Source of the DNA: Actinomadura xylanilytica
Lineage (GTDB): Bacteria > Actinomycetota > Actinomycetes > Streptosporangiales > Streptosporangiaceae
Length of the DNA: 64,000 bases
Assembly: GCF_030283145.1 (NCBI RefSeq)
Contig: NZ_JASNWE010000010.1
Location: forward strand, 1-64,000
Reading direction: 5' to 3'
Made by a program: the position numbers and the translations under genes. Positions 26,393-35,884 of this stretch are shown here, one piece after another (positions within the stretch are counted from its first letter, which is position 1; every line of letters begins with the position of its first letter). Below the pieces are notes generated by a model that saw nothing but the letters and a program-made list of their open reading frames with translations, searched no databases and had not been told where the DNA came from.

Positions 26393-26965
26393 ATGAGGCA
26401 TGCACAGGACGGGGCTGCCGCGGCGATAAGCGCCGCCTCACGAATTCTGGTCGCCCGGGGCAAGAACGAGCCCCAGGAGCAGGAGAACCCCGACGTCGGC
26501 TGGGGACAGCGCGCCCGCGACGGGGTGTGGGTGCCGACCAAGGACGGCCAGCGCATCCACATCGGGATCGACACCGCGGCGGCCGACACCGTCGGGCAGG
26601 TGCTCCGCCCGAGCCTGCGCGTCTATGGAGGGGTCGACGTCGACACCGACATCGTGGCGCAGACGACGGCCGGCGGGGTCCGGCTGCTCACGGTGATCCA
26701 CGGGGCGGACGCCCCGACGGAGTTCCGCTTCCCGATCTCGCTCGCCGACGGCCTGGCGCTGGAGTCGATGCCCTCCGGCGGCTACGACGTCGTGCACCTG
26801 CGGTACGGCGCGACGGTCGGGCGCCTCTACAACCCGTGGGCGTCCGACTCGATGTTCCGGCCGGTGAAGGCCGACTACACCCTCGACGGCCAGACGGTCA
26901 CGATGCGGATCCAGCACGTCGACGCGTTCTACCCCGTGGTCGCCGACCCCTACTACGCGCACTGA
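26393..26965 (+). CDS. Hypothetical protein, beta-rich
   Basis: This 190-residue protein of unknown family starts MRHAQDGAAAAISAASRILV, followed by DVGWGQRARDGVWVPTKDGQ. A series of predicted strands (LRPSLRVYGGVDVDTDIVAQ, then FRFPISLADG) and the end FYPVVADPYYAH follow. The latter resemble extracytoplasmic actinobacterial proteins, but there is no clear signal peptide. GAGGGGG lies nine bases before the ATG. The codon use matches its neighbours, so it is real. Confidence 0.6.
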   Translation: MRHAQDGAAAAISAASRILVARGKNEPQEQENPDVGWGQRARDGVWVPTKDGQRIHIGIDTAAADTVGQVLRPSLRVYGGVDVDTDIVAQTTAGGVRLLTVIHGADAPTEFRFPISLADGLALESMPSGGYDVVHLRYGATVGRLYNPWASDSMFRPVKADYTLDGQTVTMRIQHVDAFYPVVADPYYAH

Positions 26966-27112
26966 CGGCCGCCCCGCCCCGGGGTGGTGCGGGCCCGTTC
27001 GGGGCCGCCGCGCCGACCGGGGCGGGCGTCATAGGGTGAGAGCGGGCCGCGGGCCGGTCCCGGCGGCGTCGGGCGCCCGGCCGCCTCCCGGTCCCCCGAG
27101 ACTGGAGTCATC

Positions 27113-27673
27113 GTGATCTTCACCCATGACACCGAGCACGCGCTCGCCATCGTCGTCGATCTGATCAACACCGCCCCCGCGACGTCCGGCGCCGAGCGGC
27201 TCGGCGGGCCGACGGACCTGCGCGAGTTCGTCGAGCGCAATCGGTTCAGCGGCATCCGGACGCTGTCGGAGCGCGACCTGGCCCGGGTGCTCGACCTGCG
27301 CGCCCGGTTCCAGGCCGTGTTCGAGGCGCCGGACGTGCCGACCGCGGTCCGGCTCGTCAACGAGGTCATCGGCGAGGTGCGCACCACCCCGCACCTGACC
27401 GACCACGACGACTACAGCTGGCACGTGCACTTCTTCGCCCCGGGCGCGCCGATGGGCGAGCACCTGGCGGCCGACTGCGGGATGGCGCTGGCGTACGTGG
27501 TGGCGGCGGGCGAGCTCGAGCGGCTGCGCACCTGCGAGGCGCCGGACTGCGCGCGGGTGCTGGTCGACCTGTCCCGCAACCGGTGCCGCCGCTACTGCGA
27601 CAGCCGCACCTGCGGCAACCGCATGCACGTGGCGGCCTACCGGGCCCGCCGCCGCGAGGCCACCGCCCCCTGA
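27113..27673 (+). CDS. CGNR zinc-finger (ABATE domain) putative regulator
   Basis: The 186-residue protein has an N-terminal ABATE domain (ALAIVVDLINTAPATSG, LREFVERNRFSG) and a C-terminal CGNR zinc finger: CEAPDCARVLVDLSRNRCRR, then YCDSRTCGNR. The four Cys bind zinc and the CGNR helix is thought to contact DNA. These proteins are putative stress-related transcription regulators in actinomycetes. A GTG seems to be the start, following a GAGACTGGAG leader. Confidence 0.85.
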   Translation: MIFTHDTEHALAIVVDLINTAPATSGAERLGGPTDLREFVERNRFSGIRTLSERDLARVLDLRARFQAVFEAPDVPTAVRLVNEVIGEVRTTPHLTDHDDYSWHVHFFAPGAPMGEHLAADCGMALAYVVAAGELERLRTCEAPDCARVLVDLSRNRCRRYCDSRTCGNRMHVAAYRARRREATAP

Positions 27674-27743
27674 CCGTCCGCGCGTGCCGGACCACGCGCC
27701 CGGTGCGGGCCGGACCGGACCCGGCGGGCCCGGTCCGGGCGGG

Positions 27744-28634
27744 TCAGGGACCGAGGGCCGCGACGGCGTCGAGGGCGCGGCGGGCGCCGGCCACGTCGTG
27801 GACGCGGAAGACGCGGGCGCCGAGCCTCGCCGAGACGCCCAGCACCGCCATCGTGCCGACGCCGCGCTGGTCGACGGGGCGGCCGAGGGTCTCGCCGATG
27901 AAGTCCTTGTTGGACACCGCGACCAGCACCGGCCAGCCGGTGGCGGTGAGCTCGCCGAGCCGGCGGGTGATCTCCAGGGAGTGCCGGGTGTTCTTGCCGA
28001 AGTCGTGCGCGGGGTCGATGAGGATCGCGTCCCGCCGGACGCCGAGGTCCGCCGCGCGCCGCGCCTCGGCGGTGACGTGCCGGGCCACGTCGGCGACCAC
28101 GTCGGCGTAGCCGGTCCGGTGCGGCCGGGTCCGGGGCTCCAGGCCGCCCGCGTGCGCGCAGACCAGCCCGATGCCGTGGGCGGCGGCCACCTCGGCCAGC
28201 CGGGGGTCGGGGCCGCCCCAGGTGTCGTTGAGCAGGTCGGCGCCCGCGGCGGCCACCGCCTCGCCGACCTCCGCCCGCCAGGTGTCGACGCTGATCACCA
28301 CGTCCGGATGCCGGTCCCGGACGGCGGCGACCACGTCCACCACCCGGCGCAGCTCCTCGGCCACGTCCACCTCGTCGCCGGGGCCGGCCTTCACCCCGCC
28401 GATGTCGACGATGTCGGCGCCCTGGTCGACGGCGCGGGCGACGGCGTCCAGGGCCGCGCGGAACCCGAAGGTGGCGCCCCGGTCGAAGAAGGAGTCGGGG
28501 GTGCGGTTCACCACCCCCATGATCGCGAACCGGCCGAGCGCGCGGCCGTTCAGCCGCAGCGGCGGCAGCCCGGCCGTCGCGGCGGGCACGGCGGCGGGGG
28601 TTCCGGCGGGCGGGCCGGAGTCAGGACGCGGCAT
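27744..28634 (-). CDS. folP2: Dihydropteroate synthase homologue, FolP2 type
   Basis: The 296-residue TIM-barrel protein has MGVVNRTPDSFFDRG, VDIGGVKAGPGDEV, SVDTWRAEVG and NDTWGGPDP. These match the M. tuberculosis FolP2 branch rather than true FolP1 (MGVVNVTPDSFSDGG, GESTRPGA). The mycobacterial FolP2 lacks DHPS activity, so a folate role is not assured here. GAGG lies eight bases before the ATG at 28634. The paralogue FolP1 is not in this window. Confidence 0.85.
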   Translation of the reverse strand: MPRPDSGPPAGTPAAVPAATAGLPPLRLNGRALGRFAIMGVVNRTPDSFFDRGATFGFRAALDAVARAVDQGADIVDIGGVKAGPGDEVDVAEELRRVVDVVAAVRDRHPDVVISVDTWRAEVGEAVAAAGADLLNDTWGGPDPRLAEVAAAHGIGLVCAHAGGLEPRTRPHRTGYADVVADVARHVTAEARRAADLGVRRDAILIDPAHDFGKNTRHSLEITRRLGELTATGWPVLVAVSNKDFIGETLGRPVDQRGVGTMAVLGVSARLGARVFRVHDVAGARRALDAVAALGP

Positions 28635-28848
28635 TCGGGCACCTCATGATGACCACACCGTCGCACATCGGGACCGCCGCGCGCCACGCCCGCCGTGGCG
28701 CCGGACCAGAAGATCCCGGATACTAGAAACGAATTCGGTGCAAACGGCGCCCTCCCGTGTCGGCATTCGCGGGGGATCGCTAATCTCGTCCTCCACACTC
28801 ATTGCGGGCGCAACCCGTGGTGGGCCCCGTCGCCCGACCCAACCAGCC

Positions 28849-29895
28849 ATGGAGGATCCGCTGTCCAGGCGAGCACTCATCACCGGCATCACCGGGCAGG
28901 ACGGCTCGTACCTCGCCGAGCATCTGCTGGAGCGTGGGTATGAGGTCTGGGGCCTGGTGCGCGGTCAGGCGAACCCGCACGTGTCACGGCTCCGCAAGCA
29001 CATCGGCGACGTCCAGATCACCACCGGCGACCTGCTCGACCAGGGCAGCCTGATCTCGGCGGTGGAGCGGGTCCAGCCCGACGAGGTCTACAACCTGGGT
29101 GCGATCTCCTACGTCCCGATGTCGTGGCAGCAGGCGGAGCTGACCGCCGAGGTCACCGGGATGGGCGTGCTGCGGACGCTCGAGGCGATCCGGGTGGTGT
29201 CGGGGATCAGCTCCTCGCGCACTCCCGCGCGCGCGCAGATCCGCTTCTACCAGGCGTCGTCCTCGGAGATGTTCGGCCTGGTCCGCGAGACTCCGCAGAA
29301 CGAGAGGACGCCCTTCCACCCGCGCAGCCCGTACGGCGTGGCCAAGAGCTACGGGCACTACATCACCCAGAACTACCGCGAGTCGTACGGGATGTACGCG
29401 GTCAGCGGGATCCTGTTCAACCACGAATCGCCGCGCCGCGGCGCGGAGTTCGTCACTCGCAAGGTCTCGCTCGGGGCGGCCCGCATCAAGCTGGGCCTGG
29501 CCTCCGAGCTGCGCCTGGGCAACCTGGAGGCCCGCCGCGACTGGGGCTTCGCCGGCGACTACGCCCGCGCGATGCGGCTGATGCTCGCGCAGGAGACACC
29601 CGAGGACTTCGTCATCGGAACGGGCCAGACGCAGTCGGTGCGCGATCTGGTGGAGTTCGCCTTCTCCAGCGTGGGCCTCGACTGGCGGGAGCACGTGGTA
29701 CTGGACGCCAAGTACACCCGGCCCGCCGAGGTCGACCTGCTGTGCGCCGACCCGAAGAAGGCCCGCGAGCAGCTCGGCTGGGAGCCCCGGGTCGCCTTCG
29801 CCGAGCTGGTGACGATGATGGTCGAGTCGGACCTGCGGCTGCTGTCGGGGTCGTCCCGGCCCGAGGACGAGCCGATCAGCCCGGACCACTGGTGA
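28849..29895 (+). CDS. gmd: GDP-mannose 4,6-dehydratase
   Basis: The 348-residue extended SDR converts GDP-mannose to GDP-4-keto-6-deoxymannose, the precursor of fucose, rhamnose-type and perosamine sugars. It has the NAD(P) motif GITGQDG (G13-G19), SSSEMFG with the catalytic Ser/Glu, and YGVAK with Y162 and K166. I give ATG 28849 as the start, although GGAGG at 28852-28856 is five bases upstream of an in-frame CTG at 28861 that would give the usual family N-terminus (RRALITGITG). No epimerase/reductase partner is adjacent. Confidence 0.92.
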   Translation: MEDPLSRRALITGITGQDGSYLAEHLLERGYEVWGLVRGQANPHVSRLRKHIGDVQITTGDLLDQGSLISAVERVQPDEVYNLGAISYVPMSWQQAELTAEVTGMGVLRTLEAIRVVSGISSSRTPARAQIRFYQASSSEMFGLVRETPQNERTPFHPRSPYGVAKSYGHYITQNYRESYGMYAVSGILFNHESPRRGAEFVTRKVSLGAARIKLGLASELRLGNLEARRDWGFAGDYARAMRLMLAQETPEDFVIGTGQTQSVRDLVEFAFSSVGLDWREHVVLDAKYTRPAEVDLLCADPKKAREQLGWEPRVAFAELVTMMVESDLRLLSGSSRPEDEPISPDHW

Positions 29896-29927
29896 GCCGT
29901 CCGGCGGCGCCGTGCGACGATGCCCTT

Positions 29928-30191
29928 ATGGCAACGTGTGAACATGTGCGGCTGCTGCCGGACGAGGATCCCGCACCGCGGACCCCGCAGGGATGCCAGG
30001 AGTGCCTCGCTGAGGGCACCCGCTGGGTGCACCTGCGGCTGTGCCTGAGCTGCGGGCACGTGGGCTGCTGCGACTCCTCGCCGATGCGGCACGCGACCGC
30101 GCACTACCGGGGCGAGGGGCATCCGGTCGTCCGGTCGTTCGAGCCGGGTGAGGACTGGCGCTGGTGCTTCGCCGATGATCTGATCGTCTGA
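29928..30191 (+). CDS. UBP-type zinc-finger protein
   Basis: This 87-residue protein is a single ZnF-UBP domain: CEHVR at the start, CQECLAEGTRWVHLRLCLSC, GHVGCCDSS, then HATAHYRGEGHPVVRSFEPG. The Cys/His pattern matches the fold that binds ubiquitin C-termini in eukaryotes; bacterial copies have unknown partners. The stop overlaps the start of the MFS gene (TGATG), so they form a transcription unit. This pairing with an exporter suggests a sensing or accessory role. Confidence 0.85.
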   Translation: MATCEHVRLLPDEDPAPRTPQGCQECLAEGTRWVHLRLCLSCGHVGCCDSSPMRHATAHYRGEGHPVVRSFEPGEDWRWCFADDLIV

Positions 30192-31735
30192 TGCCCGAGG
30201 TCCGCCTCGGGACGGGCGCCGGCCGGTGGATCCTGCTGGCCACCGTGCTCGGGTCGAGCGTGGCGCTGCTCGACTCGACGGTGGTCAACGTCGCGCTGCC
30301 CCGGCTGGCCCGCGACCTGCACGCCGACATGGCCGGGCTCCAGTGGACGGTGAACGCCTACACGCTGACGCTGGCCGGGTTCATCCTGCTCGGCGGCTCG
30401 CTCGGCGACCGGTTCGGGCGGCGCCGGGTCTTCCTGATCGGCGTGGTGTGGTTCGCGGCGGCCTCGGTGCTGTGCGGCGCGGCCCAGGACGTCCCGATGC
30501 TGGTGGCGGCGCGGGCGCTCCAGGGTATGGGCGGGGCGCTGCTCACCCCGGGCTCACTGGCGATCATCCAGGCGTCGTTCGCCGCCGACGACCGGCCGCG
30601 GGCGGTCGGCGCCTGGTCGGGGTTCGGCGGGGTGGCCGGCGCGATCGGCCCGTTCGCCGGCGGCTGGCTGGTCGAGGCGGCGGGCTGGCGCTGGGTGTTC
30701 CTGCTCAACGTGCCGCTCGCGGTGGTGGTGGTGCTGGTGACGGTGCGGCACGTCCCCGAGAGCGTCGATCCGCGGGCGCGGGGGCGCTTCGACGTGACGG
30801 GCGCGGTGCTGGCCGCGCTGGCCCTGGCCGGGACGACCTACGCGCTCACCGAGGCGCCCGGGGGCGCGGTCTCCCCCCGGGTGGTCGGCACGGCGGCGGC
30901 GGTGGGGCTGGTCGCGGCGGTGGCGTTCGTCGCCGTCGAGCGGGCCCGCGGGCGGCGTCGGCGCCTGTGGGGCAGGCGCTCCGCCCGCGAGGTGCCCCAG
31001 CCGATGCTGCCGCTGGACGTGTTCGCGTCCCGGCAGTTCTCCGCCGTCAACGTCATCACGTTCGTCATGTACGGCGGGATGGGCGTGCTGTTCTTCCTGT
31101 TCGTGCTGGACCTCCAGGTGGTGTCGGGGTTCTCGCCGATCGCCGCGGGCACCGCGCTGCTGCCGGTCACGGTGCTGATGCTGATGCTGTCGGCGCGGGC
31201 CGGCGCGCTCGCCCAGAAGATCGGGCCGCGGCTGCCGATGACCGTGGGCCTGCTGGTCGCGGCGACCGGGATGGTGCTGGTCGGGCAGACCGGCCCGGGC
31301 TCGTCGTACGTGTGGAACGTGCTGCCCGCCGTCGTGGTGTTCGGGCTCGGCCTGGCGGCCGTGGTGGCGCCGCTGACCGCGACCGTGCTGGCCACCGCCG
31401 ACGTCCGGCACGCGGGCGTCGCGAGCGGCGTCAACAACGCGGTGGCGCGGGCGGCGGGCCTGCTCGCGGTGGCCGCGATCCCGCCGCTGACCGGGCTGAC
31501 CGGCGACGCCTTCAACGACCCGGCCAAGTTCTCCCACGGGTTCCGGCTGGCGATGATGACGTGCGGGGGGTTCCTGGCCGCCGGATCCGTGCTGAGCTTC
31601 CTCACGGTGCGGAACGACGCGCTCAGGTCCGCGCCCGACCACCAGCACGAGCCCGACACCAAGAGACACTGCGCGCTGGGCGCCCCTCCCCTGCAACCCG
31701 ATCCGGAGGCCGCGCACCCCCGTCCGGCCTCCTGA
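30191..31735 (+). CDS. MFS exporter, DHA2 (EmrB/QacA) type
   Basis: The 514-residue membrane protein has about 14 TM segments. It has the antiporter motif DSTVVNVALP near residue 27, GDRFGRRRVF between TM2 and TM3, and a long central loop. It probably exports drugs or lipids with proton exchange. The C-terminal ~35 residues are a soluble His/Pro tail. It is co-transcribed with the zinc-finger gene before it. The LysR gene follows after 173 bp. Confidence 0.9.
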   Translation: MPEVRLGTGAGRWILLATVLGSSVALLDSTVVNVALPRLARDLHADMAGLQWTVNAYTLTLAGFILLGGSLGDRFGRRRVFLIGVVWFAAASVLCGAAQDVPMLVAARALQGMGGALLTPGSLAIIQASFAADDRPRAVGAWSGFGGVAGAIGPFAGGWLVEAAGWRWVFLLNVPLAVVVVLVTVRHVPESVDPRARGRFDVTGAVLAALALAGTTYALTEAPGGAVSPRVVGTAAAVGLVAAVAFVAVERARGRRRRLWGRRSAREVPQPMLPLDVFASRQFSAVNVITFVMYGGMGVLFFLFVLDLQVVSGFSPIAAGTALLPVTVLMLMLSARAGALAQKIGPRLPMTVGLLVAATGMVLVGQTGPGSSYVWNVLPAVVVFGLGLAAVVAPLTATVLATADVRHAGVASGVNNAVARAAGLLAVAAIPPLTGLTGDAFNDPAKFSHGFRLAMMTCGGFLAAGSVLSFLTVRNDALRSAPDHQHEPDTKRHCALGAPPLQPDPEAAHPRPAS

Positions 31736-31908
31736 CCGGCGGCCCTGTCACTCCGGAACCGCGCCGGCCAGGCGCCGCTCCGGGGCACCGCCGCGCGTCC
31801 GGGCGGCGGGCGTGCCGCCGGCGGGCCGTCACCATCGGCTGGCAAACCTCAGGTCCGATTCCGGCTATGTCCAGGACCGGATCGGTTCGTTGTCATACGG
31901 TCAAGGGC

Positions 31909-32796
31909 ATGAATCTGCGGCAGCTGCGGTACGTCGTGGCCACCGCCGACCACGGAACGATGACGTCGGCGGCCCAGGCGCTCTACGTCGCCCAGCCCGC
32001 GCTGTCGCGGGCCGTCCGGGAGCTCGAGCGGGAGCTCGGGGTGGAGCTGTTCGCCCGGTCCGGCCGCGGAGTGGTGCTGACCCCCGTCGGCGAGCGGGTG
32101 GTCCGCGAGGCCCGGGTCGCGCTGGACGCCGTCGAGGCGATCGAGAGCCTGGCGGTGGCCCGCGCCGGCGGGCGCGGCGCCGAGCTGCGCGTCGCGGCCA
32201 CCCCGTCCCTGGAACCCGAGCTGACCGGGCGGCTGATCCCGAGGTTCGCCCGCGACCAGCCCGCCGTGCGGGTGCGGGTGATCCGCCGGGAGAGCCGCGA
32301 GGAGGTCGCCGGGGCGCTCCGCACCGGCCGCGCCGACCTGGCGCTGACGGATCTGCCGGTGCCCGGCGACCTGTCCGCGCACCCGTTCGAGCAGCGGGAG
32401 GTCGTGCTGGTCTCGCCGCCGGGCCTGAGGCTGCGCGACCCGGTTCCGCCCGCCGCGCTGAACGGCATGCGGCTGGTGCTGCCCGCCCGGGGCGGCACCG
32501 GCCGCGCCGAGATCGACCACCTGCTGAGGCGGCTCGGCGCGACCCCGGTGGCGGCGATGGAGTCCGACGAGCGCGGATCCTGGATCGGCTGGGTGCGCGC
32601 CGGGATGGGCTCGCTGCTCTGGTACCGCAACCGGCTGGACGACACCGAGGGCGTCACGGTCCGGTCGTTCATGCCGCCGATCACCCGGACGATCGGGCTC
32701 GTGCACGCGCACCGGCCGCTCTCGCCGGTGGCGCGCGACTTCCTGTCCTTCGCCAAGGAGACCACCCGGGACGCCCGGGGCCGCGACCACCACTGA
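31909..32796 (+). CDS. LysR-family regulator
   Basis: The 295-residue LTTR starts MNLRQLRYVVATADHGTMTS and has the HTH AAQALYVAQPALSRAVRELE, then a periplasmic-binding-like effector domain. It is in the same direction as the exporter before it and the antiporter after it, so its target is unclear. The ATG at 31909 follows a CAAGGGC leader. Confidence 0.88.
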   Translation: MNLRQLRYVVATADHGTMTSAAQALYVAQPALSRAVRELERELGVELFARSGRGVVLTPVGERVVREARVALDAVEAIESLAVARAGGRGAELRVAATPSLEPELTGRLIPRFARDQPAVRVRVIRRESREEVAGALRTGRADLALTDLPVPGDLSAHPFEQREVVLVSPPGLRLRDPVPPAALNGMRLVLPARGGTGRAEIDHLLRRLGATPVAAMESDERGSWIGWVRAGMGSLLWYRNRLDDTEGVTVRSFMPPITRTIGLVHAHRPLSPVARDFLSFAKETTRDARGRDHH

Positions 32797-32811
32797 CGTC
32801 CGCTCCCCCGG

Positions 32812-32875
32812 CACGCCCGGCCGCCTGCACGCCCGGCCACCTGCACGCCCGGCCACCTGCACGCCCGGCCACCGG
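32812..32875. repeat. Four tandem 16-bp repeats
   Basis: The unit CACGCCCGGCCACCTG is present four times head-to-tail with single-base changes in the first and last copies. It starts 15 bp after the lysR stop and ends 63 bp before the antiporter start. The repeats are not hairpin-forming by themselves and have no spacers. They could be a slippage product or a protein-binding array. Confidence 0.85.
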
Positions 32876-32938
32876 CGGGCCCGGCGGCAGCGGGCCCGCG
32901 GTGCCGCGCGGGGAGCCGCCCCATGTCATGATCGGCCC

Positions 32939-34534
32939 GTGGAGACGACGCATGCGCTGTGGCTGCTGGCCGTGCCGGTCAGCGCCCTGGTGGTGGCCGC
33001 GGCGGCACGGCGGGCCGGGCTGTCGGCGCCACTGGTGCTGGTGATCGCGGGACTGCTGGTCGCGTTCCTGCCCGGGGTGCCCGAGTTCAGGCTCGACCCC
33101 GAGTTCGTCCTCTACGTGTTCCTGCCGCCGCTGCTGTTCTCAGCGGCGTGGCAGAGCTCCTACTACAACCTGCGCGAGAACGTGCGGCCGATCGCGCTGC
33201 TGTCGGTCGGGCTGGTGCTGTTCACCACCTTCGCGGTCGGGTGCACCGCCTACCTGCTGGTGCCGGGCCTCCCGCTCCCGGCGGCGTTCGTGCTGGGCGC
33301 GATCGTGGCGCCGCCGGACGCGGTCGCCGCGGTGAGCGTGGCGCAGCGGCTCGGGCTGCCGCGGCGGCTGGTGACGATCCTGCTCGGCGAGAGCCTGTTC
33401 AATGACGCGACCGCGCTGACGATCTTCCGGGTCGGGGTGGCCGCGGCGGTCGGCGCGGGCTTCAGCTTCACCGGCGGCGTCGGGCGGTTCCTGTTCGCGG
33501 CGGTCGCGGGCGCGGCGGTCGGGCTGCTGCTCGGGCCGCCGCTGCACTGGCTGCGGACCCGGCTGAAGGACCCGCTGGTGGAGAACGGGGTCGCGGTGGC
33601 GGCGCCGTTCGCCGCGTACCTGATCGCCGAGGCGGTGCACGCCTCCGGCGTGATCGCGGTGGTGGTCAGCGGCCTGTACCTCGGGCACCGGTCCACCGAG
33701 ACGACGGCGGTGACCCGGCTGATCGGCCAGTCCTTCTGGAAGATCATGGTGTTCCTGCTGGAGTCGGTGGTGTTCCTGCTGATCGGCCTCCAACTGCCGC
33801 CGGTGATCGACGGCCTGTCCGGGCACGGCCGGGCCGAGCTCGCCGGGTGGGCGCTGGCCGTCCTCGGCGCGACGGTGCTGGCCCGGTTCGCCTGGGTGTT
33901 CCCCGCCTGGTACGTCCCGCTGTGGCTGTCGGCGCGGCGGCGGCCCGACGCCCGGATCGGCTGGCGCGGCAACGTGGTCCTCTCGTGGGCGGGGATGCGC
34001 GGGGTGGTGTCGCTGGCCGCCGCGTTCGCGATCCCCTTCGGCACCGACGACGGGCATCCGTTCCCGGGCCGGGACCTGATCCTCTTCCTCACCTTCACCA
34101 CCGTCCTCGGCACGCTGCTGGTGCAGGGGCTGACCTTCCCGCCGCTGATCCGCGCGCTCGGGATCGGCAGCGCCCGCGAGCGGTACACCGACACCGTCGC
34201 GGAGGCGGGTGCGCAGCACGCCGCCGCCCAGGCCGCGCTGGACCGGCTGGAGGAGGTCAGCGCGGCCGAGACCCTCGACGAGGACGTGGTGCAGCGGCTG
34301 CGGGGCCTCGCCGAGCACCGGCAGCTCCGCGCCTGGGAGCGGCTCGGCGGCGGCACCGGCCCCGAGGGCGAGGAGGTCCCGTCGGCCACCTACCGCCGGC
34401 TGCGCCGCGAGATGCTGGCCGCCGAGCGGCGGGTGTTCGTGCGGATGCGCGACGAGCGCCGCATCGACGACGAGGTGCTCGACCGGGTCCTGCACGAGCT
34501 CGACCTGGAGGAGGCGGCCCTCAGCCGCGACTGA
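32939..34534 (+). CDS. Na+/H+ antiporter, CPA1 family
   Basis: The 531-residue membrane protein has about 12 TM helices and a ~110-residue cytosolic C-terminal part. Motifs are LYVFLPPLLFSAAW, VLGAIVAPPDAVA and GESLFNDATALT, whose Asp residues form the cation site of the NhaP/CPA1 exchangers. It exchanges Na+ or K+ for H+ across the membrane. The GTG at 32939 is used. Its end overlaps the convergent araC gene by 14 bp. Confidence 0.9.
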   Translation: METTHALWLLAVPVSALVVAAAARRAGLSAPLVLVIAGLLVAFLPGVPEFRLDPEFVLYVFLPPLLFSAAWQSSYYNLRENVRPIALLSVGLVLFTTFAVGCTAYLLVPGLPLPAAFVLGAIVAPPDAVAAVSVAQRLGLPRRLVTILLGESLFNDATALTIFRVGVAAAVGAGFSFTGGVGRFLFAAVAGAAVGLLLGPPLHWLRTRLKDPLVENGVAVAAPFAAYLIAEAVHASGVIAVVVSGLYLGHRSTETTAVTRLIGQSFWKIMVFLLESVVFLLIGLQLPPVIDGLSGHGRAELAGWALAVLGATVLARFAWVFPAWYVPLWLSARRRPDARIGWRGNVVLSWAGMRGVVSLAAAFAIPFGTDDGHPFPGRDLILFLTFTTVLGTLLVQGLTFPPLIRALGIGSARERYTDTVAEAGAQHAAAQAALDRLEEVSAAETLDEDVVQRLRGLAEHRQLRAWERLGGGTGPEGEEVPSATYRRLRREMLAAERRVFVRMRDERRIDDEVLDRVLHELDLEEAALSRD

Positions 34535-35495
34535 CCGCCTCGGGCCGCAGGTCGCGCGGGCTGACGCCGTACCGCCGCCGGAACGCGGTGCTGAGCGCGC
34601 TCGCGGACGAGAAGCCCGACGCCGCCGCCAGCTCCGAGATGGTCAGGTGCCGGTGCCGGGGGCTGCCGAGCCGGTCGTGCACCAGCTTCAGCCGCTCGTC
34701 CCGGATCAGGTCGCGCGGGGTGGTCCCGGCCTGCTGGAGGGCGAGCTGGACCTGGCGCAGCGACCAGCCGAGCTCGCGCGCGACCGCGGCGCCGTTCAGC
34801 CCCGGGTCGGCGGCGCGGCGGCGGATCTGCCGGCGGACCAGCGCCTCGACCTCGGCGAGCCGGCCCGGCGCGGACGGGCGGTCGTCGCCCGCCGCGAGCA
34901 TGCACAGTAGCTCGACCAGGCGGTCGCACACCGCGTCGAACCCGGTGCCGGTGAGCGCCGCGCGCTCCTCGTGCAGGCCGGTCAGCATCGCGCCGGCCAC
35001 CCGGCCGAGGCCGGTGGTGAAGTCGAGCCCGGCGGGCAGCGGCGCCGCCCGGTTCAGCGGGCCGTCCACCTCGCGGGCGGGGATCGTCATGATGAACGCC
35101 TGCGTGCCGGGCGCCTGCACCGCCTCGAACGGCTCGCCGAACGGGACCAGCGCCCCAGAGCCCGGCGCGAGCCGCGCCTCCCGGTCGCCCTGCCGGACGG
35201 CCAGTCCGCCGGCGAGCGGGAGCAGCAGCCGGTAGTCGCCGTCGGCGTCGCGGCCGATCTGCCGCGCGGTCCGCCGGTAGCCGACGGGCCCCGACCAGAA
35301 CCGGACGAGCTGGTGGTTCCGGCTGCGCTGCCGGACCGACCCGCCGCTGAAGTCGCCGGCACGCGGATACTCGCAGGTCATCCGCGACTGGTAGGACGCG
35401 GTCTGCTCGCTCCAGAACTCGGCGCGGTCGCGCGCCGGCACGTCGTCGGTCGAGGACGCCTCGACGGCATAGGTCGGTCCGGACACCGGGGGCAC
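34521..35495 (-). CDS. AraC-family regulator (AraC-binding-like sensor)
   Basis: The 324-residue protein has a cupin-type N-terminal domain (about 20-200: RAEFWSEQTAS, DYRLLLPLAGG) and a C-terminal double HTH (about 215-315: GAAVARELGWSLRQVQLALQ and ISELAAASGFSSASALSTAF). The layout matches the NahR/OxyR-unrelated AraC_binding_2 group that senses small metabolites. The GTG at 35495 or the GTG at 35486 may be the start; both have GGAGGGAGG upstream. It is divergent from the conservon. Confidence 0.85.
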   Translation of the reverse strand: MPPVSGPTYAVEASSTDDVPARDRAEFWSEQTASYQSRMTCEYPRAGDFSGGSVRQRSRNHQLVRFWSGPVGYRRTARQIGRDADGDYRLLLPLAGGLAVRQGDREARLAPGSGALVPFGEPFEAVQAPGTQAFIMTIPAREVDGPLNRAAPLPAGLDFTTGLGRVAGAMLTGLHEERAALTGTGFDAVCDRLVELLCMLAAGDDRPSAPGRLAEVEALVRRQIRRRAADPGLNGAAVARELGWSLRQVQLALQQAGTTPRDLIRDERLKLVHDRLGSPRHRHLTISELAAASGFSSASALSTAFRRRYGVSPRDLRPEAVSRG

Positions 35496-35884
35496 CCTCC
35501 CTCCGGCCCGCCCGGACCGGCGTTGACGGTCTGGCGCCGCCCCCGCCGGAGCGCGGCGCCCACGGCGGCAGCGTAATGCGGTCTCCGGCCGCCGTTCGGC
35601 GGTTCCCGCAGATCGTGAGCGGATCGGGACCCGAGGTCATCGGGCCTCGCTGCGCGCCACGGCAAGATCCGTGCGCGTCCGTGCAAGTGCGTCCCCGGCC
35701 GCCGCCCTATCGTCTCGGACGCCGTCCCCCGCGGCCCGCGACACGCTCCCACCGGTCGGGCGCGACCGTCGGGCGCCGGGGCGGGCGGCGGGGCGAGCGA
35801 TCTCGGGACACGCTGACCACGGCGCGTCAGGTCGTGCCACCATGGCACGCCACCCCTCCAACCCCCGTAGCGCACGAGGATCAG
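35496..35884. other. Intergenic region between AraC gene and conservon
   Basis: This 389-bp divergent region must hold the promoters of the araC gene (leftwards) and of cvnA (rightwards). I see no convincing gene; the frames in it are GC-rich and without starts preceded by Shine-Dalgarno. No clear inverted repeat was found. Confidence 0.5.

Noticed and set aside
32812..32875. Tandem repeats as a possible CRISPR array
   Set aside because: The units are contiguous with no spacers and no cas genes are nearby.
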